64,000 nt of DNA. Source: Pyrrhoderma lamaoense (taxonomy: Eukaryota; Basidiomycota; Agaricomycetes; Hymenochaetales; Hymenochaetaceae). The notes beneath the pieces are model-generated. The model was given only the letters and a program-made list of their open reading frames with translations, was not told where the DNA came from and did not search any database. Each line of letters opens with the position of its first letter. The stretch's first letter is position 1. The stretch covers positions 62,001 to 126,000 of the forward strand of contig NBAZ01000016.1 of assembly GCA_002794735.1 (NCBI GenBank), read 5' to 3'. A program made the position numbers and the translations under genes. Below, piece by piece: positions 11,701 to 22,000 of this stretch.

Positions 11701-13818
11701 CCAATCTCAGAGAGTGCTCCACACATCTACTCCACCCTGCTACCTCTCACGAAAGACATATCAGTTTTCTCAAAAAGCTATGCAAAATATATGGACTCTA
11801 CTACTCGCATTGAATACATCGGCGAGCGACCACGTATTTCGTGTATTAAAGAGATCAATGTCAACAGCTCCGTCAATTCCATTTCTTACTCTCCGAATGG
11901 AGCACTAGTTGTTGCAGGATTGAGAAATGGAAGTATTCACATATACGATACAGTGAGCGGAACGATAGCTATCGGTCCAATAGAAGGGCACACAAGTAAC
12001 GTACTAAGCGTTGCTTTCTCTCATGATAGCAGACTCGTAGTATCTGGGTCATGGGATGGTATGATTTGCATATGGGATGCATCCACTGGAAAGTTACTCC
12101 GGAAACTATCTAATAATTACGAAGGTGGAATCAATGAGGTCAGTTTCTCACCGGATGGGAGAATCATTGCCTCCGCATCTGAAGACAAAAATGTCAGCTT
12201 ATGGGTCACAGAAAATGGCCAACTAAATGGAAACCCTTTAGAAGGACATACTACGGTCGTCAATTCTGTTTCGTTTTCTCCTGATGGCTTACATCTTGTA
12301 TCAGGGGCCCACGACGGATCGATTATAGTATGGGACCTAAGAAGTAAAAAGATGAAAAACGGTCCTTTCACGGGGCACATATACTCAGTAAGATCTGTCT
12401 CATTCTCGCGGAATGGAGAACTTGTCGTCTCAGCTTCTTTGGATGGAGCTATTTGCATCTGGAAGGCCTTCACAGGAGAGATAATTAGAACCCTTGTCGA
12501 AGATGGCGTTGGGTTGGCACTTAAAGCTGAGTTTTCACCCGACGGTTCTCGCATTCTAGCAGGGTATTATAACGGAGTAATACGACTATGGAGTGCTACA
12601 AGCACCAGTGAGCCTCCTAAGCGATACATAAAACATAAGAGCAAGACTTGGAGTGTCTCATTTGCTCCTGATGGTGAACGGTTTGCGTCTGGCTCTGGAG
12701 ATAAAACTATTGTGATGTGGGATGTAGCTAGTGAAGTTGGAACGAAAATGATTGACAAGCCAAAACAGTTCTTGTCCATTACAGTGTCGTCAAGTGGAAA
12801 GTATGTTGCGTCTGGCTCCACTGAAGGTACGGTTTATGTGTGGAATGCGACCAGTGGCAAGCTTGTCAATGAATCTCAGAAAGGCCTCGCTAACAAAATA
12901 AGATCCGTTTCATTTTCCCCCGATGAGATTTTTGTCGCCTATGGCTCCGATGATCATGCAGTCAGATTGTGGAACATAGTCAATGATGAGTCAATCACAT
13001 TCCATGGGCACACGGGCTGGGTTATGTCAGTTGACTATTCCTCGAATGGAAAACATATCGTCTCAGGCTCTTTTGACAACACAATTCGCGTTTGGGATAC
13101 TGATAATGGTCAACTAGCTCTTGAACCATTGAAAGGGCATACAGGCTGGATCTGGTCGGTCGCTTGTTCACCAGATGGTAAGAAGATAGCGTCTGGATCA
13201 AACGATAAGACTATCCGAATTTGGAACATAGATGATGGTCAGGTGATCTCTATACTTCAAGGTCATTCTCATCCAGTCTCTTCTGTAGCATTTTCCCATG
13301 ATGGATTATATATCGCCTCTGCTTCTTATGATACAACGATACGAGTTTGGGATGCTGGAAATGGGGAACTCACTTGTGGGCCCATCTCAGGGCATGGAAG
13401 TGGTGTGACGTCGGTATGCTTCTCACTAGACGGGAAATGGATCCTATCAGGGTCAGACGATACACACATCCGTATATGGGATTCTCTCACTGGCGATCTA
13501 CAATTTGGTCCGTACAGAGGCCATACTGCCCATATCAACTCTGTCTCTTTCTTCCCTGGATCCTCGAAATTTGTATCAGCTTCCTTAGACGGAGCAATCA
13601 GAATCTGGTCAATGGATGATGTATCCTGGTATCTAAACCGTGAAGGATGGATTCTTGGTAAAGGGGATGACTTACTATTATGGCTCCCTCATGACTATCG
13701 AAATATGTTGCATACTCCCGGTACTATCAAAATTCTCAATCAGCCATTCCATGCGAGGCTATATTTCACAGAAGGCATAAAGGGGGACAGTTGGAAGGGC
13801 CAGGATTCTTTTACTTAG
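8730..13818 (+). CDS. C2-NACHT-WD40 STAND/NLR-type protein (one apparent frameshift)
   Basis: Large fungal NLR-like signal-transduction NTPase, about 1,540 residues. Exons are roughly 8730-8754, 8814-8973, 9027-9139, 9207-9534, about 9637-9835, 9897-10040, 10105-11584 and 11635-13818. The N-terminal ~115 residues look like a C2 domain (FYVQVELGSVLQRTSVV, MTPTWDDSFPL). A helical linker follows, then NACHT with Walker A GGAGTGKST and Walker B ILIILDALDECG, a winged-helix-like region, and 14 WD40 repeats (about 11,860-13,625), enough for two seven-bladed propellers. The repeats are divergent from one another, unlike the near-identical repeats of HET-E type. A run of six C at 10625-10630 breaks frame; seven would give LPPKYRFLLTGRPEEDI, a normal sensor-1 segment. 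The exon 4/5 junction could not be placed in frame. Proteins of this class act in non-self recognition and cell death in some fungi; that role is inferred. Confidence 0.85.
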
Positions 13819-14007
13819 CATAACCTGATCTCTTTGCTTTTTTTGCTTTCTACTACATGAAATTAACCTACGGTTGCTAATTCTGCTCACTTAATACATG
13901 AAGATCGTGTGTGATCATTTTTGTCGTCTCATAATATTCTATTTTCCTATGCTAGTTCATGTAACACTGGCTTATTTTAGATAGTTTACACTCATGTCAA
14001 CATGTAC
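13819..14007. other. 3' flank of NLR gene and left target-site copy
   Basis: Short non-coding sequence ending in GTAC (14004-14007), the left copy of the target-site duplication of the LTR element. Confidence 0.5.
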
Positions 14008-14756
14008 TGTAGGACCAGCTAAGTGTTTGGCCGGTCGTAGTGCATTTATAATGCACTTTCTAACTCGCCCGAGAAGTCCATTGCTACTACTCGGCCGCGC
14101 GCCTCGTTCATTTCTCTTACTATTTAGCTTCACTTTCTACTCTTACTCGAGGGTAGGGTTCGTTTATACGACCCCTCGTTTCTGATAGCTTAAACCCTTC
14201 GTCCAGTCGCATATAGCCACCTGGATTCCATGCTTTCCTTATTATCTAACCTTTATCTCGCGTTTTGATATATAAGCCTCCAGACTTGAGGCCGTAGTTA
14301 AGGAATGGGTCCCCAGTCAATTCCCAATCAATTCCTAGCTACTCCTCTCGGTCGCTATCTTTCTACACCCCCCCCGAGTAGCTCTCTACTATCTACTTCT
14401 CTGCTGCTTTATTAGGCTGCCCGGGCGCGCTTGTAACGCTCTGACCGTACTGCAAGTCGTCCGGGCGGACTGAAAATACATACACTTTTACCTCAAAATA
14501 CAGCCTCGGTCGGGCTCTGTTCTATACGTTTCTACTACTTTTACTGGTCTGTGAAGTCTCAGCTTGCCTCGAGGTCTCTATCAGCCTCTACAGTCCGACC
14601 GAGATCTCGGCCGGACGGCCGAGGTCGAGTATCTCGCTATTTAGCCCCCAAATCTTAGCCTGAGCATCGTGTCTGGTGTAGGCAGACTCTAAACCCCACG
14701 TCCTCGCCACTAAATACAACACCAAGGTCAAAATCTGACCAAAAGTTTAGTTTTCA
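14008..14756 (+). repeat. 5' LTR of the retrotransposon
   Basis: 749 bp, starts TGTAGGACC and ends GTTTTCA. Almost identical to 17241-17990: one length change in a C run and one substitution near the TATA-like motif were noticed. A small ORF inside it is shared by all LTR copies and is not considered a gene. Confidence 0.92.
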
Positions 14757-14758
14757 TC

Positions 14759-14776
14759 TGGAGCCCACCGCGAGGG
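14759..14776 (+). other. Candidate primer-binding site
   Basis: TGGAGCCCACCGCGAGGG begins two bases after the 5' LTR with the TGG expected for pairing with a tRNA CCA end. The matching tRNA was not identified. Confidence 0.4.
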
Positions 14777-15214
14777 GGTTCTTTCTGTCTCAACACGCGT
14801 TTTTAGGCTAAACTACCTGCTCCAAAGCCTTCAGGGTCACTCAGGGCCGACTCTACTGCCCCTGGGCCGAGATCCGAAGCACCTAAGGCTAGGATAAGCC
14901 TTGGGCCGAAGCGAAGCAAGCAACAGACTCCACCAGACCCCCAACAATTAACCACCACCTCAGAACTCCTCAGATCTCTTCAGTACATCGGCCAGGACCT
15001 TCTGGTCGCCTCCTGGAGGTTACTGGCACCTCCTAGAGCCTTCTGGGCACTGTAGGACATCCTCTTGCCTCAGAACTCGGGTGGTAAGCCTCCAGGCAGC
15101 CCCTACTCCCTCCAGACTCTTTCTACAAGAGTTCTTTCGCTTCTGACCCCTTCTATACCTTCTACAACACCTCCTGACGCCTCCTGCTCATCCTAGACCC
15201 TTGGCCCACCTACA

Positions 15215-15964
15215 ATGGCTTCCCCCTTCGTCTCAATCCCTTCTGCTTTTGACCCAACTGCTCCAAGGTTTGATGGGTCAAAACCTACCTCTCTACTTCG
15301 CTTTTTGGATGAGGTTTACAGTCTGGCAGCTCTGGCATACCCCAAAGACCTTAGCCAACTCAAAAGGCTGCTTGGAAGGTATGTGGATTATGATGTCAAG
15401 GAGCTATGGGAATGCCTCCCCCAGTGGCAGGACCCCTCTTCTACACCACAGGAGCTTCGCATGGCCATCCTGGGCCTTTACCCTGAGCTAGATAAGAGCT
15501 CCAGACACACCTTTGGCGCGCTGGAAGCCCTCCTCAAGGCCTCAGCTTCTTCTGACTTCAGGTCCCCCATGAAGCTTGCTGGGTACAATAGGGACTTCCT
15601 ACAGCTAAGTACCTCTCTTCTGGCTCAGAATCTAATCTCCCCTATGCAGACTGGCTCACTCTACATGCAGGGCTTGCCCCAGTCTCTTAGGAAAGAGGTC
15701 GAGTACCAGCTGCACCTCCAGGACCCTTATCATGACCCAGAAGCCCCATACGGCATGTCTGAGGTCCAGAAAGCGGCAGGCTATGTCCTGGACATGCAGT
15801 CTACCCAAACGCTCAAGAATCAGGGCCATCCGAGCCGGCCGAAGCGTCCTTTACCTCCAGTCTCTCCTCCTACTCCTCATGCCTCTCCTCAGCCTACTCC
15901 CCCACTTCTACTCCTCATAGCGCGATGGCCATGCATCGGACGGACTCCAAACCTTTTCCAGTAG
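15215..15964 (+). CDS. Gag-like protein of LTR retrotransposon
   Basis: 249 residues starting at an ATG about 460 bp inside the 5' LTR. The first ~190 residues look like a Ty3/gypsy capsid-type Gag region (MASPFVSIPSAFDPTAPRFD, LLRFLDEVYSLAALAYPKDL), rich in Leu and aromatic residues with a helical pattern. The C-terminus turns Pro/Ser-rich. No CCHC zinc knuckle was seen. It overlaps the next ORF by 40 nt in the -1 frame. Being the only conserved-looking protein of the element, it may package the RNA while a related element supplies the enzymes. Confidence 0.7.
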   Translation: MASPFVSIPSAFDPTAPRFDGSKPTSLLRFLDEVYSLAALAYPKDLSQLKRLLGRYVDYDVKELWECLPQWQDPSSTPQELRMAILGLYPELDKSSRHTFGALEALLKASASSDFRSPMKLAGYNRDFLQLSTSLLAQNLISPMQTGSLYMQGLPQSLRKEVEYQLHLQDPYHDPEAPYGMSEVQKAAGYVLDMQSTQTLKNQGHPSRPKRPLPPVSPPTPHASPQPTPPLLLLIARWPCIGRTPNLFQ

Positions 15965-16947
15965 CCTCCCCTGATTCCACAGATTCATCTGAAAGTGGTT
16001 TGAGCGATTCAGACGAAGATTTGGACGAGGAATTGCGAGTAGAAGAGGAGGCTCTTTACCAGGCCAGGAAAAGGCTGCAAGTACTGCTTGCCAACAGAGC
16101 AGCTCACCAGAAAGCCCACCTGGAACCCCCCAAACCTATTCCCCCTCCTCTTCAGACCTTATTCGCCCATCTGCCGCAGTCTCAGCCGCCTCCAGGTAGT
16201 TCTGGGGAAGCTATCTCAAAGAAGGTCTCATGGGCCACCCCAGCTCATACCTCTCTTCCCTCAGCTCTTCCCCCTGCCTCAGATCGCTTCGGCCGGGCTC
16301 GGTACCCCTGCTACTATGCAGACAGTCATTCTACTGACTTGTCTCAGGGCCCAGGCAACTCTTCTCTCAAGAAAACCCTCAGAAAATGCGTCCAAGAAGA
16401 CCCTATGTCTCTCACCACCTCCAAAGCCTCATACCCCTCTCCTGGCTCACCTAGCCCCCCAACCACCTTCTGTGCCCTTCAAGCTGGCACCAGTGCTTCC
16501 ACAAAGCCCTACACGAGCACCCCTAGCCAACAGATGCTAGAAGAGGACTCTGAGGCGCTCATAAGCACCCTTGACATGCCACATGCCCATCAGATGGCAT
16601 CATGTCCTCCCTCCACCTCTACACCTCTCTCAAAGGCCTTGGACGGCTCGGTCGAAGCTGGGACACCCTTGGACAAGTCTGGACTACTTTTGGACGAAGT
16701 ACAAAGGCCTCCGGATCAGCCAATCTCGCAGAATTGGCCTCCCTCTCCTGGTACCTCTTCTAAACCTACCCCCTCATCTCTCCATCTCTCTACACCTCTG
16801 GTCGACCCCAGGCTGCCCCCTGAGCAGTCTGTTAACCTCCTTGGACCCCTGGCTCACTACTCTAGCCGCCTGGGTGCTCCAAATCACCGAACTCCGCCAC
16901 TAGGTCCTCTACAGTGGCTGCCAAATCATACCAGGCCCCCAGACTGA
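15925..16947 (+). CDS. Second ORF of the retrotransposon, Pro/Ser-rich, unknown function
   Basis: 340 residues in the -1 frame relative to the gag-like ORF. Starts with an acidic Ser/Asp segment (SGLSDSDEDLDEELRVEEEA), then a short helical stretch (YQARKRLQVLLANRAAHQ), then a long Pro/Ser/Thr-rich tail with no domain I recognise. It could be translated from its own ATG or as a Gag extension by -1 slippage; no classic slippery heptamer was identified. It might be a decayed or repurposed region and not a working protein. Confidence 0.45.
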   Translation: MAMHRTDSKPFPVASPDSTDSSESGLSDSDEDLDEELRVEEEALYQARKRLQVLLANRAAHQKAHLEPPKPIPPPLQTLFAHLPQSQPPPGSSGEAISKKVSWATPAHTSLPSALPPASDRFGRARYPCYYADSHSTDLSQGPGNSSLKKTLRKCVQEDPMSLTTSKASYPSPGSPSPPTTFCALQAGTSASTKPYTSTPSQQMLEEDSEALISTLDMPHAHQMASCPPSTSTPLSKALDGSVEAGTPLDKSGLLLDEVQRPPDQPISQNWPPSPGTSSKPTPSSLHLSTPLVDPRLPPEQSVNLLGPLAHYSSRLGAPNHRTPPLGPLQWLPNHTRPPD

Positions 16948-17240
16948 CCTATTGGACTTTCCCCCTTTTCCCCCTTCGCAAAAATACCCCCTTTTACTTA
17001 TTTAACTTCATATCTCATTAGTTCTTACTTCTATCTTGACTTATGCACCTTTATTCTGGCCGCTTTTAAGGACTTTTGACTCCTTTCGGCCCATCTCTTC
17101 TTATGCTCTATGCCATATGCCCCCCCCATCTTATATGCTTTATTCTCTTATTTCTTATTATCCCCTTCGCATTCCCCTTTTCCTATGACACCCCCTGATT
17201 ATAGGACAAGTGGGGACACTTGTGCTAAAGTTCCCGGGGA
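16948..17240. other. Non-coding 3' interior of retrotransposon
   Basis: AT- and pyrimidine-rich sequence between the second ORF and the 3' LTR. A purine tract next to the LTR is weak (GGGGA at 17236-17240). Confidence 0.4.
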
Positions 17241-17990
17241 TGTAGGACCAGCTAAGTGTTTGGCCGGTCGTAGTGCATTTATAATGCACTTTCTAACTCG
17301 CCCGAGAAGTCCATTGCTACTACTCGGCCGCGCGCCTCGTTCATTTCTCTTACTATTTAGCTTCACTTTCTACTCTTACTCGAGGGTAGGGTTCGTTTAT
17401 ACGACCCCCTCGTTTCTGATAGCTTAAACCCTTCGTCCAGTCGCATATAGCCACCTGGATTCCATGCTTTCCTTATTATCTAACCTTTATCTCGCGTTTT
17501 GCTATATAAGCCTCCAGACTTGAGGCCGTAGTTAAGGAATGGGTCCCCAGTCAATTCCCAATCAATTCCTAGCTACTCCTCTCGGTCGCTATCTTTCTAC
17601 ACCCCCCCCGAGTAGCTCTCTACTATCTACTTCTCTGCTGCTTTATTAGGCTGCCCGGGCGCGCTTGTAACGCTCTGACCGTACTGCAAGTCGTCCGGGC
17701 GGACTGAAAATACATACACTTTTACCTCAAAATACAGCCTCGGTCGGGCTCTGTTCTATACGTTTCTACTACTTTTACTGGTCTGTGAAGTCTCAGCTTG
17801 CCTCGAGGTCTCTATCAGCCTCTACAGTCCGACCGAGATCTCGGCCGGACGGCCGAGGTCGAGTATCTCGCTATTTAGCCCCCAAATCTTAGCCTGAGCA
17901 TCGTGTCTGGTGTAGGCAGACTCTAAACCCCACGTCCTCGCCACTAAATACAACACCAAGGTCAAAATCTGACCAAAAGTTTAGTTTTCA
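17241..17990 (+). repeat. 3' LTR of the retrotransposon
   Basis: 750 bp, near-identical to the 5' LTR. Contains a TATATAA motif at 17513-17519, a plausible core promoter shared with the other copies. Followed directly by the right target copy GTAC. Confidence 0.92.
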
Positions 17991-18030
17991 GTACTGATAC
18001 TCTTTTAGAACAATAATGATATAGAGAGAC

Positions 18031-18597
18031 TTATCGTTTCTTTACCATATCGGCTACAAGCATTCTAGAGAGTGGATCTTCTACATCTCCATATATTTGT
18101 CTTTCATCTATACCCTCCCATAATTGTTGCCTCATAGCTGTATTTGACCGAACTAACTGATCTCTATCGCTTTTTTCCTTGGCAATGGTCTCCTTGGTGG
18201 TAGTTGTTGGAATGGAACTTTTGATCTTACTAGCCCTTTCTACAACCGCGTTGTTGCTTTGAGATACACTGCTAGAGTTTCTTGCAACCTCCTCATTCTC
18301 CTTTCTACCTTTCTCTGTCTTTTTTGTTTTTTTATTTCTGCTGCGTAATCTTTTCTTGACATCTTCAAGGGTTGTTTCTGGCCGTTCAGCCCATGCTATA
18401 GTTCTTCGATAATCTAGCTTGGTTCTCTCAGCTAGTTTTTGGGTCTCAAGCATGAGTTTTTTGTGTCTAATATATTCCTCTTTACTTTTCAAATCATCAA
18501 CACTTGCCCAGGTTCTAACAGGCTTCTGCGGTCCCGTACTTTTCTCGTTCATAGTGCTCTGTTGCTGTCCTTTCCTTCCGTGTGCTGGCGTGCTCAT
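18031..18597 (-). CDS. Small basic/charged hypothetical protein
   Basis: Single-exon frame of 188 residues from the ATG encoding MSTPAHGRKG. The upstream in-frame extension begins with GTG and was not used. The protein is very hydrophilic, rich in Lys, Arg, Glu, Ser and Thr. It has a predicted helical middle (KEEYIRHKKLMLETQKLAER) and a basic patch (VKKRLRSRNKKTKKTEK). No family recognised. The LTR element lies 36 bp beyond its stop, so its 3' end may now be formed inside the LTR. It may be a real fungal gene or part of an older insertion. Confidence 0.5.
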   Translation of the reverse strand: MSTPAHGRKGQQQSTMNEKSTGPQKPVRTWASVDDLKSKEEYIRHKKLMLETQKLAERTKLDYRRTIAWAERPETTLEDVKKRLRSRNKKTKKTEKGRKENEEVARNSSSVSQSNNAVVERASKIKSSIPTTTTKETIAKEKSDRDQLVRSNTAMRQQLWEGIDERQIYGDVEDPLSRMLVADMVKKR

Positions 18598-19020
18598 CTT
18601 CAGATTGCAAGTAGCCACATACTAGCTCCAATTTTTAATATATATATACGCCATATCCACAGAGCCTTGAGTTGGCAACAATCTTAAGCAATGTCAGATG
18701 ATGCGATGCATCTTTGCTAGAGCAAAACTCCAGATGATAGCCAATCACATCCCCGACTTTACATGTACTTTGCTAGAGGGTACACTGCTTAGAGATTCGA
18801 GAACGTCTCATACAAACCAGTAAATAGACACGAATAACTCGGTGTCTTGAAAAAGCCAGCGACCATATGTGAATATTTATTTGAGTCTTATCGATTTCTT
18901 TTACATGCATGTATACGGACCTGGAGTCGTAGTAAGCATGATACTTATTTATAACTCGGTTATATATGATCAATACACTTTTTTTATTACATGATTACAC
19001 GATTACATATGAAGAATCGA
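18598..19020. other. Intergenic, no gene seen
   Basis: AT-rich. It lies upstream of the 18031 gene and downstream of the first GH35 gene. Short open frames on both strands look random. Confidence 0.45.
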
Positions 19021-22000
19021 TTATCCATTCAAACTACCTCTTATGCGATCCCCAATACCTGGATTGTTGACCTTTATGTCACCCACTCCTCCTTCTACAT
19101 ATCCATCCATCACAACTTCTAAACTCGGCTTCACCTCTACCCCTGAAACATTTCCATCAGGGACCATTGCCCACAATGCAACCCCAACAGTACTATGTTT
19201 CATTTTAATACAACATCAATCAGTAAATATATCCACTTACTTCTTTCCTTGATAATCAAGGATCCCTTCATGAACGGGAAACTTCGTCTGTGGTCCTAGA
19301 TTTCCCACCCTCTTCCCCATCATCCATCCGTTCACAAATAATATTGCCCTATAGGGAATATTTGTGTCCTCACTTCCCTTATCAAACACGAAGCTCAACG
19401 GCACATCTCGACCTTTCGGTACATTCAGCTCGAACGTGGTCACAAAGAACCCTACACCCGCATTCCCATTTGGAAGACCATCAGACAGACTTCGCTTTGT
19501 CCATGATGATGTATCAAATCCAGGGAGATGCCAACCCTCTCGCTCCGCGAAAAGACCTCCTTCATTTACAACCCCCCGCGTCCTATCTGGAAAGCTGTGG
19601 TATCACATGTATAGATGTAGAAGTACGTTAGTAAGACGACATCCATTATATGCACAGAACTCGGAAAAAAAACCTACTTTGTGTAACCCCCAACCTTACC
19701 CTGAACCTTCCACTCTCCAAATGAGCCGTTATTTAGTTGAAATCCACGGACTCCACGAGGTGATTTTGAATTATTAGGGTTCGCTGAAGTATGTTATTGT
19801 GAGTACCTATTAGAAGCACAAAGGCGGCGGAAAATCTGACAATTTGTCTCATTCAAACCCATATTATCCTGTTTTTCATCAGCATTTAAAGGCATTATAG
19901 TGTATATGTAGATAGCAAGGTCTTACTTGAACAATGGTGATAACATTATCCCGTCCAATCCGTATCGATCCCCCAGGGAAATCGAAAACTTCATCCGTTT
20001 CCTCAAGAATGTTCCGATTATCTGAAGAGCTTATCGTATAGGATAGAAAATTTCAGAACGGTTTATATGCATTCAGATATAGTAATCATTACTAACTTCC
20101 CAAAAGACGTGTTCAAGAATACATCATTCAACCAAACACTCGCTGCGAACGCTTTGAGTACACTATATGTCAGTACACGAGCAAAAATAATAGCTGACTT
20201 CACTCACCTTCACCTCCATTTATCGATAGATTCACCGATGTCTCAGATCCAGTTCCGATGAAATGTCCTCGCCATAGAACAATGTTTTCGCAACTAAATC
20301 CATCGCATATACTCAACCCGACTTCAATTTTATATTCCAAGAAATTGGACTCACTATCCATAATCACATCCATACAGTACTCTCCCGTCTCCATAGTATG
20401 GCTTGAACGGACTATTTGTGCTCGTCTTGTTAGCGATCACCCATCCACTATCATCAAATCCATCTTCGATCTCAGGTAGACTATTAGCATATCGCCAGTC
20501 TTTAAGTTCAGGTACTGATATATCCTCCGCCCTCCCTTCCAGCTCAAGTTTTCCAACAAGAATACCGGGATCACCTTCAAGACGAACCGTTTTCCCATTC
20601 CATGTCACATCTTTGACCGACTCAGGAGCAATTACAGTGAGATCTACGTCTTCAATGAGATCGCCTTGAAGCGAGAGTGTCCCCCGTCACTCGAGACTGA
20701 TGCATTCCGAACGAGATAGGGTCCGCCAACAAGGACAGATGAATTCGTACCAAACTGCCAGTAATGACTGAATTCCTCTCCCGCCGATGGAATCACAGGA
20801 GAGAAGAATGTCCCTACTGTGTCTGTATCACCGAACAAGACTAACTGAGAGTCTGACTCGTAAATGGTGAGTAATCCAGTAATGTTTCCTAGTATTCCTA
20901 TTGTCGTCGGTCCACTTGCCGCCGAGGGTGGGGATATATGTATACGAGCATCATTGGATACAGATGAGTTGTTATCCAGATATACCGCAAACTCGTGCTG
21001 CTGCCTTGTGTCTCCAGATAGGAAGAGAACATCACGAGAGCCAATTTTTCCAGCGAAAAAAACAGTCGCCGTTGAGTAAAGAAGAGAAGATGTACCAAAC
21101 TTATAATCTGTAACGATCACCTTGGACTGTCTACCGGTGAGTATGATTGAGGGAACACTTCGAGGAAGAGTTAGTATCCCAATCGATGTGAATACATCGA
21201 GAGTAAATTCAGTCGTCGCTCTGTTTCCTCATCAGACACCGCAATTACACTCCATACAAACAATAACTTACGTTGAGGTTGAATCTGTCTGCCTCGCTAT
21301 ATAGAATCCTGCCCCCGTTTCCGGATTTGATAAGAATACAACGAATGCATCTGGATTTGATACGTTCACATCAGGAGATGAGCTATTCCCAATCCAGTCT
21401 GTTTTATAAATATCTGGAGAGCTACGAAGGAATATTCCTTGGTTTTTGAGTTCTGTGTATTTCGTAGTCAAGAGTCTGTTTTCTTGTATTGCGCTACCGT
21501 AGTCATAAGATGCTTTTAAGTCAGATAGTAAGATATAGCTTTACTATCGACAAAAAAGAATTGGAGCTTACTGTATACTCCAGGATAGGGTATCGAACCC
21601 CAAGAAGTGCCACTACAAATGATGGTTATGATAAGTCATACAACCGTTTCATATAGCTAATTACTGACCCATAAAGCATGTAATAGCTGACAAGTTTGAC
21701 ATTCGCTGCCCATAGTGACTTGTAAAAGACGTTTTCGAAATCTGGTCCGGTTAATATCTGACAGTTTGAGTATCCAGGAGCATTAGGACCCCATGGATCG
21801 AATGCACCACCTTGAAACTAAATTTCCCATTCTCAACCCTTACCATATTGCACTTCACACTCGCGTAATATGCTCACCTCTGGCATATAGAATGGTTCAC
21901 TTGGATTAGTATCTGTCAAGATTCCAATGAGTTAAGTCTCAATAATTTGATAAATATTGGTATATACTCAGGTGGTAATCGTGATAATTCGCGACAACCG

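Larger units (their letters stand above)
14008..17990 (+). mobile_element. Complete non-autonomous LTR retrotransposon (gag-like only)
   Basis: About 4.0 kb. Two direct LTRs (14008-14756, 17241-17990) bound a 2.5-kb interior and share the ends TG...CA; flanking target copies are GTAC (14004-14007 and 17991-17994). The LTRs appear to differ at only a couple of positions, so insertion is recent. The interior has a gag-like ORF and an overlapping second ORF, with no protease, reverse transcriptase, RNase H or integrase. It must be moved, if at all, by proteins of a relative elsewhere. A candidate primer-binding site lies two bases after the 5' LTR. It is inserted just 36 bp beyond the stop codon of the convergent small gene at 18031. 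Confidence 0.9.

Noticed and set aside
12117..12554. Minus-strand 145-residue frame with repeated motifs
   Set aside because: It is the reverse reading of the WD40 repeats, which explains its internal repetition.
14030..14185. Short conserved ORF repeated in all three LTR copies
   Set aside because: Its conservation follows from the LTRs being copies of one another. It has no coding signature and varies in frame between copies.
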